The notes beneath the pieces were generated by a model. The model made no database searches. It saw nothing but the letters and a program-made list of their open reading frames with translations, and was not told the origin of the DNA. From contig JBIIDT010000023.1 of NCBI GenBank assembly GCA_044238145.1, positions 1 through 35,348 of the forward strand: a stretch of 35,348 bases of DNA, read 5' to 3'. Source of the DNA: QWPN01 sp044238145. Its GTDB lineage: Bacteria > Planctomycetota > Planctomycetia > Pirellulales > UBA1268. The stretch's first letter is position 1; each line of letters starts with the position of its first letter. A program made the translations under genes and the position numbers. Shown here in pieces: positions 11,001 through 16,920 of the stretch.

Positions 11001-11408
11001 AATGCCGTGGTAAGCGTCGATATCGTGAATCGGCGTGTAATCCAGAAAGCTGCCGTTGTCTGCGACGATCAGATCCTGCCTCGGGGGTGAGCCCGGGGGG
11101 GCGAGCGGGCTCGTCGCAACCGTTGCCACCTGCTTGATGAACAGGTCGTCGCCGCTGTCGGAGGCGATGACGGCCACGCCGTCGATGAGCCGACGGCCGG
11201 CGTAATCGATGGCATCCTGGAAGCCGCTGACGTTCACCGCCAGGGCGAGCCGCCGTTCGAGCTGCTCCTGCCGCAGGGCGAACCGGGATCCCGTTTGCCG
11301 CCGCGCTTTCCGTGCTTCCCGCCGCCTCCGCTGCGCCCGTGAAAGCTTGGGCGCGACACCCGGAACGAAACCGGCTCGGGAACGCTCGGACTTCGACGAT
11401 CGCCGCAT
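2037..11408 (-). CDS. Giant secreted repeat protein (3123 aa)
   Basis: I chose the ATG at 11408; the frame continues 36 codons upstream, but the Lys/Arg-rich N-terminus starting MRRSSKSERSRAG fits planctomycete surface proteins. Residues 50-57 (LERRLALA) resemble the LEPR-xLL sorting motif, after a strongly basic stretch (residues 22-37). The protein then runs through: a long N-terminal region without a recognised domain; four ~45-60-residue repeats with a GxGY core (about 9755-9215); a haemagglutinin-like beta-rich stretch with repeated 'DIQIDAVAASSRTIAIESLG'-type strands; about 17 degenerate copies of a ~60-residue unit (core VxGxGIxxGTxIxxID...RTVTLS), dense between 7210 and 4890 and scattered to 2380; and beta-helix-like segments (e.g. 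NRKGIVLRGDNNRVTN). The C-terminus is Gly/Pro/Ser-rich and shows no recognised anchor. It is probably exported and structural or adhesive; no enzymatic motif was seen. It is transcribed divergently from the metalloprotease. Confidence 0.85.
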   Translation of the reverse strand: MRRSSKSERSRAGFVPGVAPKLSRAQRRRREARKARRQTGSRFALRQEQLERRLALAVNVSGFQDAIDYAGRRLIDGVAVIASDSGDDLFIKQVATVATSPLAPPGSPPRQDLIVADNGSFLDYTPIHDIDAYHGIFVTNATARSDAFVPADRVLTTQTTFLVTREELTGTFFGTLSYLQADGTRSQWDFNSVGFTTGPGVSGPLAPGYIYPLSIFLSANPNSAEGYEQSQFTVIWSDVPASLDRIRVDSITYLHTDNGLALPTFGTDGNLGMNCGELNTVRFTLPGAFAATDDGNTLHESLGVVQGSLAGRLSFIWTGGIPVSFDFRSDAGSFPEGAVSGNVLFAQPGFGEFNSYAAVDLGAYGWISVQDGRIENGVLTVSVYRWDDLDDFIWTDPNLVDRPTFLPFLWSRAVPGVPGPAFLQDVSYLTYSRDQVPNEATFFPGQTITREVTVDLLAPASTVNIDSPIRVSNALQEDGGTDGGPPTSGGDVDLRATNVNVRATTTAPDRFFIGHSQSSATNRLTTPAVLGGEENYLVTPSLPGFYNGTGLPGVATAEAIVEVSPAGEVTAVLLPEGFGFGYDPDRPPVVRIAAPAPGGRQATAVANVAADGRITGFTVTDPGAGYNVGWSGVRPIATVEAAIGAVDGSARVAQIDVASGSVVRIDVLDTGNRYHAPPRIVIDPPAPGDDSRVATARSFIDAEGRLTAIEVVDPGSGYRARPVVRVQPQSPAAYAETVRFLADVSSNIYEMYVGDDLGTPVPRGIVALTAEGRLSAAGLDVQIATLAVPISRTRETFTISAASIPPGFDPTGLVISGRGIKTGTRVLRWEAATNTVTVARGSVSLLSVPSFAVFESGANSLYLEATTADVFIEGQFNAVKQSYLLNSDQSRGVLAPFVLTTASPITGTQTGVIEGSEVNITLGNDAPTALTGATAYQTVDLQTRVNSLRTTAAVSQANPRGAFPYDLTIRSLQDIQIDAVAASSRTIAIESLGSITFQSAVDTQGDLRIEARADDPDDTATFTVTSPVSTTRGQISISADSVEVRNSVIVSAAAVDPGRDDIFLEARRGSLLLQANVSAVNEVILRQANGSANGSAIPGEIDGDLARVTAEGVEVLAEGGVRLRTDAVTLSGSAGTGFTVSELNDISIPLLSSGGLVSLEALGVDPGPDGVNPRALIANLLDVTQLVVNVPSGSAFVEANTDGRLLIGNAVDIQAKGALAKPMMAAGDVVIRSLAGDVVVLDTPLAGESARAVRAVTLGRLPSTTSYSAGTPGVMPSVLSGTGSINSLVDGGGGPLWGFDAFGRPISLIVGDRVLVNRQVDQPGTPRILEERENGVYVVSKVGGGALGSSRWELTRSADTDTTADAMPNTLVRVLEGPLAGRVFAMRYDVAPRTLAERVTGNVLQLPEFFPAFDLLTIGQAVTGTGIVPNSFISSIDRDARTVTLDVLDPGQFYTAAPAGLVSVGWSTDDVDKLVFDASFLGFNNLAVEQEVFGEGIDSGAKIASIDSLARTVTISKADGSPGALPLEIGLQTIGRSLGTADVLGATAATVTVPVDTSWLGDVVLDQRIDFLDDLGTRFASSRVTARDAGTGVIDFQPIAAEGTAAVSSGSLVTVSGNYVALSVSPTTSWLGDVVIGQAIVLQDSSGNAIARRTITAVNAATGRIDFGGVLTSGGVPQNVVVGPSQLPTTVRLLPDYETVPVTQAVAATFVSRVVVPAGRTIGDYIPRDGQRIVLFDASEDPFTSRIVKDTAVVAGPDLDSDSTPDFYDITVTLTTQLSLADQSRVAAWYGMPVATVRIGAVVPTDSTAVLGAPDRLALPGFTNYGGLFVGQLVTGAGILSGAVITAIDGDAGTIDVTPNALPRDLGPVAFLRRLGNVLTMPDTFEVADVHVGQRAEFLDGTGAVVGRGFVLERNLQTGSVTFRDVVPGAPLEVRFLPVATVGFGIDGPGAVPVTWNLWTATNVTPGRPELLTLPTFIAFDELSLGLEVYGPNIPLGATIAGIDAANRQVTLSATPLPGAVTQVSFAVGPTALHPAPTTLTLPASFTHWSRLYPGQQVYGAGIAADAIITAVNPNTRTVTLTPGAVAPGRANVAVAQANDSKSPFYPEGYDDWLELGAAFNDYADIVIGQRVEFFNAAGALIGNGLVTAIDPMYRTVGLNDGALDGIASDVVTIALLPVFAVRFGATKSLGTGYVEFSLPPVGAIPIDFVEQTVVTNIGTDLSSKTVTYVVSTAGTTNSTTGSLGKMIRAFQENDVAEAVTEVAVLSATLTFARDATGALILDGAGDPIPDGGVILQLDSLFTGFDRLVLDADVVGTARLFTREAKLVGYDGDARTVTLSPGSLSVLGLANPERIDRLRLTVTTLNPEQATDFRFWAYGSGNIKLTQELPVITKPMVIDGRRISGDGLVNVTPTLSRVVVDGQRITRTRAGRLAAGGEQVNGIEIIGLGAAGTRVGGLSVGGFLRGSSIKIDSASQVVVESVRVGSGLTPTTRLPTISGITVTGRRAEVSLDDADQNVVRLRAADRATLLAVAVGKTVMLRDAADRSLGQRTVAAIDASALELRFTSPVPRSAANIVLVAEDNTILNSFVGGGTGAAITIDGSSRRTYVVGTEVGNSSVDSVVGIFVESSGNFIGVDAIASPLFTGATMTRANPNQVAVSRTIFTSKTPLIGLSVAGQGIAAGTRVVGIDSVSSVLYLDKPVTIAAERSSNSITLGHMGTRSTVTDTIELDRSVPLDEVFVGQAIRGDGIQSNTTIVAIDRPSRRVTVSRPLLTDGVGFVTFASPNGRLRNVVQNNRKGIVLRGDNNRVTNTDVINNSSDGIEIVHGTQVIGQRIGTQTATGTAASDGGFLLASWGVTVPTVQGSKTLTLPVSFADAGVLRVGMTVHGNGITAGTKIARITSPSAQVRNWTLELSAPFEASANASSIAFGLTTSTGVPLRWKPESSTADVARLFVGQSVHGQGLPEYTRITAIRTPNGTNGLLILSTPLAGLPAAARNFGAIAFGAGMRMAEVSPESNAFYGIGGYGIRITKNSATGGTDVSLNRIARNRFAVNASGAEAAANRNGAIVVVPPSAPFVPTNHVPTPYSKTDRLGNQFGLGTLPGTSPSSGGSGRKPGPGIPKV
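2380..7210 (-). repeat. Array of ~60-residue degenerate repeats inside the giant gene
   Basis: Two related forms alternate. Form A is LPxxFxxxxxLxVGQxVxGxGIxxGTxIxAID followed by xxxRTVTLSxxxL, e.g. FVGQLVTGAGILSGAVITAI, YPGQQVYGAGIAADAIITAV and FVGQAIRGDGIQSNTTIVAI. Form B replaces the centre with an EFxDxxGxxxGxGxV strand, e.g. HVGQRAEFLDGTGAVVGRGF and VIGQRVEFFNAAGALIGNGL. I counted about 16 copies here and one more divergent copy near 9020-8830. Copies are contiguous from about 7210 to 4890 and spaced by other sequence after that. They are recognisable in protein but clearly diverged in DNA. Confidence 0.75.
9215..9755 (-). repeat. Four tandem GxGY-type protein repeats inside the giant gene
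   Basis: In the encoded protein four consecutive units share the pattern A-x-A-x-V-x-x-x-G-x-I/V-x-x-(V)-x-x-x-G-x-G-Y-x-x-x-P-x-V-x-I-x-P. Examples are ADGRITGFTVTDPGAGYN, SGSVVRIDVLDTGNRYHAPP and EGRLTAIEVVDPGSGYRARP; the first copy is the most divergent (AGEVTAVLLPEGFGFGYD). Similar 'VxxxGxGYxxxPxV' repeats are common in very long bacterial and phage surface proteins. Boundaries are approximate, estimated from codon positions. Confidence 0.7.
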
Positions 11409-11822
11409 GACTATTTTCCCCGTTGACAAACGTGCAAGAGACTCGGCACCGCTAACGCGACCCACGGCGACCGAGCCGGCCTCGAAGGAGTGAAAAACGC
11501 CGCCACCCAGGAGCACGGGTTACCGCCTCCGGTTGATGGTTCAACTATGCCCATCGGTAGTGGGATACCCCAATTTCACCCCCCCATCAACGATTCGGTC
11601 GCCGACGGTTCTTTTCCCGGGAAAAAAACGCCAATGCCGATTCGCCGGCGTGGGTTGCCTGGGGAAACGAGGCGTGATTTTCCGCCTGGAGCCGTCCCGG
11701 CCGATTGGTGGCGGTCCTCCGGGGCTGGTGGTATGGTTCAGGCCGATGACGGCCCTGGGAGGCTGTGTTCTCCCCCCGCACGACGGGCCGAAGAATCTGC
11801 CCTCCGTGGAGTTTTTGTCACC
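11409..11822. promoter_or_regulatory. 414-bp divergent intergenic control region
   Basis: This region lies between the start codons of the giant protein (minus) and the metalloprotease (plus), so it must hold at least two promoters. No convincing -35/-10 pair was found on either strand; a TTGACA at 11423-11428 has no matching -10 box at normal spacing. It contains a perfect 14-bp palindrome at 11612-11625 and is locally AT-richer than its surroundings. Upstream in-frame codons exist for both genes (to 11516 on minus, to 11490 on plus), so both could start earlier, but the extra residues look non-coding. Confidence 0.55.
11612..11625. promoter_or_regulatory. 14-bp perfect palindrome, possible operator
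   Basis: The sequence TTTTCCCGGGAAAA is a perfect inverted repeat centred between the two divergent genes, about 200 bp from each start codon. A symmetric site in a shared control region is what a dimeric regulator would use. No regulator family can be named from the sequence, and a chance occurrence is possible. Confidence 0.35.
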
Positions 11823-13526
11823 ATGCCTCGAACGAGCACGGGCATCGACCGTAACGGGAAGCGATCTTCCGGGGCGAGCCGCCGGGCCCGACTGGCCGCG
11901 GAACGGCTCGAGCGGCGGGATTGCCCGGCCCCCGTTCTTTCGCTGTCCCTCAACGAGCCGCTCGTGCTCGAGGGGGAGTCCGTCGTTTGCACGCTGCGGC
12001 TCTCGGAGCCTTCCAGGGCGGTGGAGAGCGTCTACGTGACCACCGCCAACGGGACTGCCACGTACGGCACCGATTATTTCGCCCCAGTATCCCAACAGGT
12101 CGTTTTCGCCCCGGGCCAGACGATGCGCACGGTGTCCATCTCCACCCTCCGTGACGCGGGGCGTCCGCTCGCGGAGGGCAACGAGACGTTCCTGATCAAG
12201 GCCACGCCCGTGACGGCGGCGCTCGGCACGAGATCCGCCGTCGCCACGATCACCGATTACGTGCCGCCGCCGTTGATCAGCGTGCAAGACGTGGCTGTCG
12301 CCGAGGGGAACTCGGGGACGACGTCCGCGACCTTCACGGTGAGCCTGTCGTCTCGGTACCCGAGAGCCGTAACGGTCGACTACGCCACTCGCGACCTGAC
12401 GGCGACCACGGCCGGACAGGACTACGCCGCGGCCGTGGGCACGCTTACCTTCGCCGCCGGCGAAACCTCCAAGACCTTCTCGCTCACGGTCAATGGAGAC
12501 CAGTTATTGGAGTCCGACGAGCGATTCCAGGTCGTGCTTTCGGCGCCGAGAAACGCCACCCTCGGCCGAAGTGTCGCGACCTGCACGATCCGCAACGACG
12601 AGATCGACGCGACCGGCTTTCAGATCACCTTGAAATTCGTCGACAGCCCGTTTGGTGCCGTGCCGTCGACGGTGCAGCAACTCGCCCGTGACGCTGCTCA
12701 ACGATGGAGTCGCGTGATCGTCGGGGATGTCTTGGGCCAAACGCTGCCCGGCGGGCTGTTCATCGACGATTTCGAACTGACGGTGCAGATGGGTCTTCTC
12801 GGTGACCCCGACGGCACCGATCCGCTCACTGTGGCGAATGCAGCTCCCACGGACTACAGGTCGGCGGCGCCGTTTCTGCCGTACACGGGAATCACCGGGC
12901 TCGATCCGGCCGATGTGTCAGGGTCGCTTTCGTCCGCCATGCGTTTTTGGGTGCTCGATGTCATCACCCACGAACTGGGGCATGCCCTTGGGTTTGGTGC
13001 CGGCTTCCGGCCTTTCGACCCGTGGGTGGCGGGCGATACGTTCGTCGGACCAAACGCGGTGCAGGCGTATCGGCAGACGTTCAGCAACAATGCCGACTCA
13101 GTGCCGCTCCAAGCAGGCGTACGTGGCCACTGGGACGAGAACATCTTCGGTACCGAACTCATGACCCCCACTGCGACGAGCCCCGGGACTCGGATGCCCA
13201 TCAGCCGAGTCACCATCGGAGCCCTTCAGGACATGGGCTACACGGTGAATCCTGCGGCGGCCGACAGCTTTCTGCCGGTGCGACCGGGCATGGGTGCCGG
13301 TGGGTCGTCTTCGTTCCCTCCGATTGGTAAAAGGGTTGTTGGGACGGCACCTACTACGTTGCTCGCTCCATCCAACACCCCGAAGTTGGAGATCGCGCGG
13401 ACGGCCAGCGCAGACGGAAGTTCCAGCCACTCGCCGTGGCCAGCCTCGCCAAAGGTATCCAAGAAGGCGACTGCGGTTCCGGCATCCGTTTGGAGCGAGG
13501 TTCTCGCTCCGGTTGGCCGAGGGTGA
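11823..13526 (+). CDS. Secreted Calx-beta / leishmanolysin-like zinc metalloprotease
   Basis: The start is the ATG at 11823, preceded by GTGGAG about 11 bases upstream; in-frame codons back to 11490 lack protein-like character. The product is 567 aa. It has a basic N-terminus with LERRDCPAP at residues 29-37, the planctomycete surface-protein motif. Two Calx-beta domains follow, at about residues 38-146 and 150-260 (e.g. ATYGTDY and LLESDERFQVVLS). The C-terminal part (about 265-480) is a metallopeptidase: HELGHALGFG at 383-392 gives two histidine ligands and the catalytic Glu, H436 in GHWDE is the likely third ligand, and ELMTP at 445-449 is the Met-turn before a 'TIGALQDMGY' helix, as in the leishmanolysin (M8) class. 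All expected zinc residues are present, so it is probably active outside the cytoplasm. The tail after ~485 is Ser/Pro-rich. It ends 22 bp from the convergent MOSC gene. Confidence 0.85.
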   Translation: MPRTSTGIDRNGKRSSGASRRARLAAERLERRDCPAPVLSLSLNEPLVLEGESVVCTLRLSEPSRAVESVYVTTANGTATYGTDYFAPVSQQVVFAPGQTMRTVSISTLRDAGRPLAEGNETFLIKATPVTAALGTRSAVATITDYVPPPLISVQDVAVAEGNSGTTSATFTVSLSSRYPRAVTVDYATRDLTATTAGQDYAAAVGTLTFAAGETSKTFSLTVNGDQLLESDERFQVVLSAPRNATLGRSVATCTIRNDEIDATGFQITLKFVDSPFGAVPSTVQQLARDAAQRWSRVIVGDVLGQTLPGGLFIDDFELTVQMGLLGDPDGTDPLTVANAAPTDYRSAAPFLPYTGITGLDPADVSGSLSSAMRFWVLDVITHELGHALGFGAGFRPFDPWVAGDTFVGPNAVQAYRQTFSNNADSVPLQAGVRGHWDENIFGTELMTPTATSPGTRMPISRVTIGALQDMGYTVNPAAADSFLPVRPGMGAGGSSSFPPIGKRVVGTAPTTLLAPSNTPKLEIARTASADGSSSHSPWPASPKVSKKATAVPASVWSEVLAPVGRG

Positions 13527-13548
13527 GGGCGACGAGGCCAGCAAAAGG

Positions 13549-14475
13549 TCAGTTCGCCCTAACCTCATCGCCGACCCGCATATTCATCGTGGAAGCGGGG
13601 GCCGCCATGTTGATCGCCAGCCGGTAAAGAGTCCCCCACTCGCCGGCGTCGACCGCGGCCGGCAGGCCCCGGGCCCGACGGGCCTCGAAGACGTCGCGGA
13701 AGAGTTCCGTCACAGCCCCCGTCCGCGAGTCACGACTCGGCACCACGCAGCGGCGGCAGACGTTCGCGGCCCGGAACCGCCCGTCCCCGACCGTGAACTG
13801 CCGCGGCTCCGGCGGCGGCAGGTCGGCGTACGGGTCGGCCGGCTCGTCGGGGGCGAGGTCGAGCAGCGACGGCTGCAGGTCCGGCCGCGCCGGGCTTGCC
13901 AGGGCGTCCTCCCAGAAGGCATCGCAGCCGCCGATCTCCAGGTTCGCCCGGAACCGCCGCCGGGCCTCGTCGAGATCGAATGAAAACCAGCGGGCCACCT
14001 CCGCGAGCGAGGCGGTGGAGACGAGCGTCGGGCCGGGCGCGTCACGATCGTCGGGATACCCACCGTCGGGCCGCTCCAAGAGCAGGACGCCGACGCCCAA
14101 CGCTTCGCCCAGCCAGCCGCACGGGCCGTCGGGCCCCGGCACGAGCGGAAACGAATCGGCCGCGAGGCACGCCAGCCGGGCCACACCCGGGGTCGCGCCC
14201 GCCCGCACCGCCGCCGGATCGATCGCCAGGTATATGCGGTTCGCCCCCGGCTCCGGCCGGCCACCGCCCTGCCCCGCCGGGGCGAGGTCGAACTCCGCCC
14301 GGATCGCGTGGCAGAGCGGCGTCCGCTTGGCGTTGACGACGCGGCCCTCCATATCGACCAACTGCCAGCGGCGGTCGTGCTCGAGGGCGCCACTCGGCAG
14401 CACCCGCGCGGCATCCACCGCTACGCCATCCAGGCTCTTCACGGGGTAGATCGTGATCCGGTCGAGCGTGGGCAT
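13549..14475 (-). CDS. MOSC-domain protein with MOSC N-terminal barrel
   Basis: The product is 308 aa from the ATG at 14475, chosen because MPTLDRITIYPVKSLDG is the canonical opening of the family; in-frame ATGs further upstream add no homologous residues. The MOSC N-terminal barrel spans about residues 1-110 (PVKSLDGV, LEHDRRWQLVD) and the MOSC domain about 135-300 (RRFRANLEIGG-like segment at 173-183, conserved-cysteine segment VCRRCVVPSRDSRTG at 239-253). Family members relate to the C-terminal domain of molybdenum-cofactor sulfurase and to YcbX/mARC-type proteins, which bind or use Mo cofactor and reduce N-hydroxylated compounds. No ferredoxin domain is present, unlike YcbX, so the electron donor would be separate. 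No other molybdenum genes are in the window. Confidence 0.85.
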   Translation of the reverse strand: MPTLDRITIYPVKSLDGVAVDAARVLPSGALEHDRRWQLVDMEGRVVNAKRTPLCHAIRAEFDLAPAGQGGGRPEPGANRIYLAIDPAAVRAGATPGVARLACLAADSFPLVPGPDGPCGWLGEALGVGVLLLERPDGGYPDDRDAPGPTLVSTASLAEVARWFSFDLDEARRRFRANLEIGGCDAFWEDALASPARPDLQPSLLDLAPDEPADPYADLPPPEPRQFTVGDGRFRAANVCRRCVVPSRDSRTGAVTELFRDVFEARRARGLPAAVDAGEWGTLYRLAINMAAPASTMNMRVGDEVRAN

Positions 14476-14675
14476 GCCCCGCATCATAGAGCCAATCGAC
14501 CGCTGCGAACGTGGCACCGAACCGGGAGGGGATGCCCTTGCCGTGTCGCCGGGCTATGGAAGCCAGCGGAGGCATGGATGCCGGAGCGCCGCGGACATGC
14601 AGTGAGCGGAGGCCCGGAGGGCCGCAGCGAACGTCCGGCGATGTGGCAGGGGCACCCCCGCCCTGCAGCCGGCGC
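14476..14675. other. 200-bp intergenic segment rich in inverted repeats
   Basis: The segment lies between the end of the M50-HlyD gene and the start of the MOSC gene, both on the minus strand. At 14611-14623 GGCCC and GGGCC flank a GGA loop, nested in a larger imperfect pairing between CGCCGCGGAC (about 14588) and GTCCGGCG (about 14653). It may act as terminator for the adaptor operon or be an interspersed structured repeat; no second copy exists in the window. No coding potential was recognised. Confidence 0.35.
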
Positions 14676-16907
14676 TCACATCCGGAAATTGAACGTCTCC
14701 CAGAGCTTCCGCAGCAGCCAGCCGCCCACCGTGCGGCTGCCCACCGCGATCCGGGCCGTGCCCCGCATCCCCGGCGTGAGCACGGCGTCGGTGTCGTCGA
14801 GCGTCATCATCGCCTCGTAGCTCGTCGAGATCGGCACCTCGCGGCCCGACGGGTCGGTCTCCGTCGGCACCTGGCCGCCCGCCTTCACCGAGAGCCGCTC
14901 CGAGCCGTTCTCGATCTCCGTCTCGGCGATCTCGGCGACACTGCCGGTGAACGTCTGCCAGGCGAAGGCGTCGAGCCTGAGCGCCACCGGCTGCCCCTGC
15001 TCCACAAACTCCACCTCCGACTGATCCACCACCATCACCGCCTCGAACCGGTTCGGGTCGCCCACCATGCAGAGCACCGTGCCCTCCACGAACGTGGCCC
15101 CGAGGTTCCGCTCGTCGAGCGCGTTGCCGCTCCAGCCCGGCAGCTTGCCGGCGGCGTCCGGCTGCGGCCGGACGGCCGGGGCCGGCAGGACGACACCCTC
15201 CCGCGGCGCCAGGAGCACGAGGTCGCGGCGGTCCTGCCGCTTCTTCTCGAGCTTCTCCCGGTCGGTCTTGAGCAGCTCCTCGGCGGTGCCGATCTCCAGA
15301 CCCGCCGCCGGGTCGATGAACCGCTCCCGCTGGAGGCTGTCGAGCCGCGCCTCGTACTGGGCGACCTTCCCCTCGAGCTCCGCGATCTGCAGGTCGAGGT
15401 CGAGGCTCGAGAGCCGGGCGAGTTCCTGCCCCTTCCGCACCACGTCGCCGGGCTCGACGAGCAGTTCCTCGAGCTTCCCGGGGACGCTCACGTAGACCGT
15501 CTCCTCGCCGCGGGGCCGCAGTTCGGCGGCGCACCACACCCGCTGCGGCAGCGGGATCAGGGCCACGGCCGCCGCCACCGCCGTCGCCACGGCGGCCGTC
15601 GCCGCCACGTTCAGGCTCTTCACCTCGTCACGCCTCCCGGGAACCTTGAGAAACTTGATCATCCCCTGCAGCGGCCGGATCACCAAGCCCCACACGGCGC
15701 CGGCCGCGAGGATCCGCCCCAGCACCTCGAGCCGGTACGGCTTGAAGACGTTCCACACGAACAGGAAGATCGACGCCGTCACCAGCCAGCTGTAGACGCT
15801 CGAGGCCACGGCGTAGAGGGCGAACAGGCCCAGGTTCCGCTGCGGCAGGAACGGGTCCTCCGGCTGCTCGATCCCCAGGCACCACTTGCTCGCCAGCCGG
15901 CCGAGGATCGTGTTGGCCTTCTGCCGCAGGTTGGGAATCTCGAGGAGGTCGGAGAGGATGTAGTAGCCGTCGTAGCGGAGCAGCGGGTTGGCGTTGAAGA
16001 GGATCGTCGACACGCTCGACACGAACATCACGTCGAGGCACAGCTGGTTGAAGATGCCGGCGTGCGAGTTCCACCACAGGTAGGTGGCGATCGAGGCGAT
16101 GATCACCTCCACGTACATCCCGGCGGCCCCGATCGCCGCCCGCTTCCACTTCGAGGGCAGCATCCAGCTGTCGGAGACGTCGCAGTAGAGGCAGGGGGTG
16201 AAGACGAGCATCATCATCCCCATCTCGTGGCACTCGCCGCCGTAGTGCTTGCACGACAGGCCGTGGCCGAACTCGTGGAGGATCTTGGTGACGGCGAGGG
16301 CGACGCCGAGGTACAGCCAGTTGCCTGCGGCGAAGAACTGGTTGAACTCGGGCAGCTTGGCCCGGAAGACGTCGAAGTTCACGAGCACCAGGAGCACGGC
16401 GCTGGCCACAAAGGCCATGGCCGCCACGATCGCCGGCGGCGAGAACAGCCAGCCGAACCAGGGGTCGAGCCGGGTCAGGATCCGGTCGGGGTCGATCCCC
16501 CGGAACCGCAGCGACATGATGTTCGACAGCCAGGCGATCCACTGCTTCCAGAGCCGCTGCCGCCGGCGCTCGAAAAGCTGCGGCCCCTGCCCCGGCCGGT
16601 CGCCGATCACGAGCCCGGAGCGGTGCAGCGTGGCCACGAACCGGGCCAGTTCGTCGACGGTGATCCGGCGTGGCGGGAAGCGGGCCTCGAAGTTCTCCTT
16701 CAGCGCATCGAGGCTCGTCTGGCCGTCGAGCATCTCGAGCAGCGCGTACTCCTCGGGCCGGAAGCGGAAGTAGGCCAGCGCGATCGGGTCCTTGACCACC
16801 CACCAGGCCTGCCCCTGATGCACCTGCCGGTTGACGACGAGGTCGCCGCGGCGGCGCAGGCCCACCGGGCGGGTCGTGCTCGCGCGGAAGGCGTCGGCCG
16901 TGGCCAT
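14676..16907 (-). CDS. PqqD-like / M50 site-2 protease / HlyD adaptor fusion protein
   Basis: The product is 743 aa; the ATG at 16907 is preceded by CAGGA and lies 13 bp after the upstream stop. Residues ~15-105 resemble a PqqD winged-helix-like domain (EEYALLEMLDGQTSLDALKE). A polytopic membrane region (~150-455) carries the M50 zinc motif HEFGHG at 211-216 in a membrane helix and the distal ligand motif NANPLLRYDGYY at 305-316, so the protease site is intact. Residues ~455-740 form a HlyD/biotinyl-lipoyl adaptor: the lipoyl-like half-motif VPGKLEELLVEPGDVVRKGQ, a coiled coil (~498-555), and a beta-barrel domain. PqqD-like domains bind peptides in RiPP pathways; M50 enzymes cleave within membranes; HlyD proteins bridge the periplasm. 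The fusion suggests a membrane complex that recognises, clips or passes a polypeptide. It is last in the four-gene operon. Confidence 0.9.
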   Translation of the reverse strand: MATADAFRASTTRPVGLRRRGDLVVNRQVHQGQAWWVVKDPIALAYFRFRPEEYALLEMLDGQTSLDALKENFEARFPPRRITVDELARFVATLHRSGLVIGDRPGQGPQLFERRRQRLWKQWIAWLSNIMSLRFRGIDPDRILTRLDPWFGWLFSPPAIVAAMAFVASAVLLVLVNFDVFRAKLPEFNQFFAAGNWLYLGVALAVTKILHEFGHGLSCKHYGGECHEMGMMMLVFTPCLYCDVSDSWMLPSKWKRAAIGAAGMYVEVIIASIATYLWWNSHAGIFNQLCLDVMFVSSVSTILFNANPLLRYDGYYILSDLLEIPNLRQKANTILGRLASKWCLGIEQPEDPFLPQRNLGLFALYAVASSVYSWLVTASIFLFVWNVFKPYRLEVLGRILAAGAVWGLVIRPLQGMIKFLKVPGRRDEVKSLNVAATAAVATAVAAAVALIPLPQRVWCAAELRPRGEETVYVSVPGKLEELLVEPGDVVRKGQELARLSSLDLDLQIAELEGKVAQYEARLDSLQRERFIDPAAGLEIGTAEELLKTDREKLEKKRQDRRDLVLLAPREGVVLPAPAVRPQPDAAGKLPGWSGNALDERNLGATFVEGTVLCMVGDPNRFEAVMVVDQSEVEFVEQGQPVALRLDAFAWQTFTGSVAEIAETEIENGSERLSVKAGGQVPTETDPSGREVPISTSYEAMMTLDDTDAVLTPGMRGTARIAVGSRTVGGWLLRKLWETFNFRM

Positions 16908-16920
16908 CGGCGTCCTGTGG

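Noticed and set aside
11423..11451. TTGACA-based promoter for the metalloprotease
   Set aside because: No -10-like hexamer at 16-18 bp spacing; it also lies close to 400 bp upstream of the start codon.
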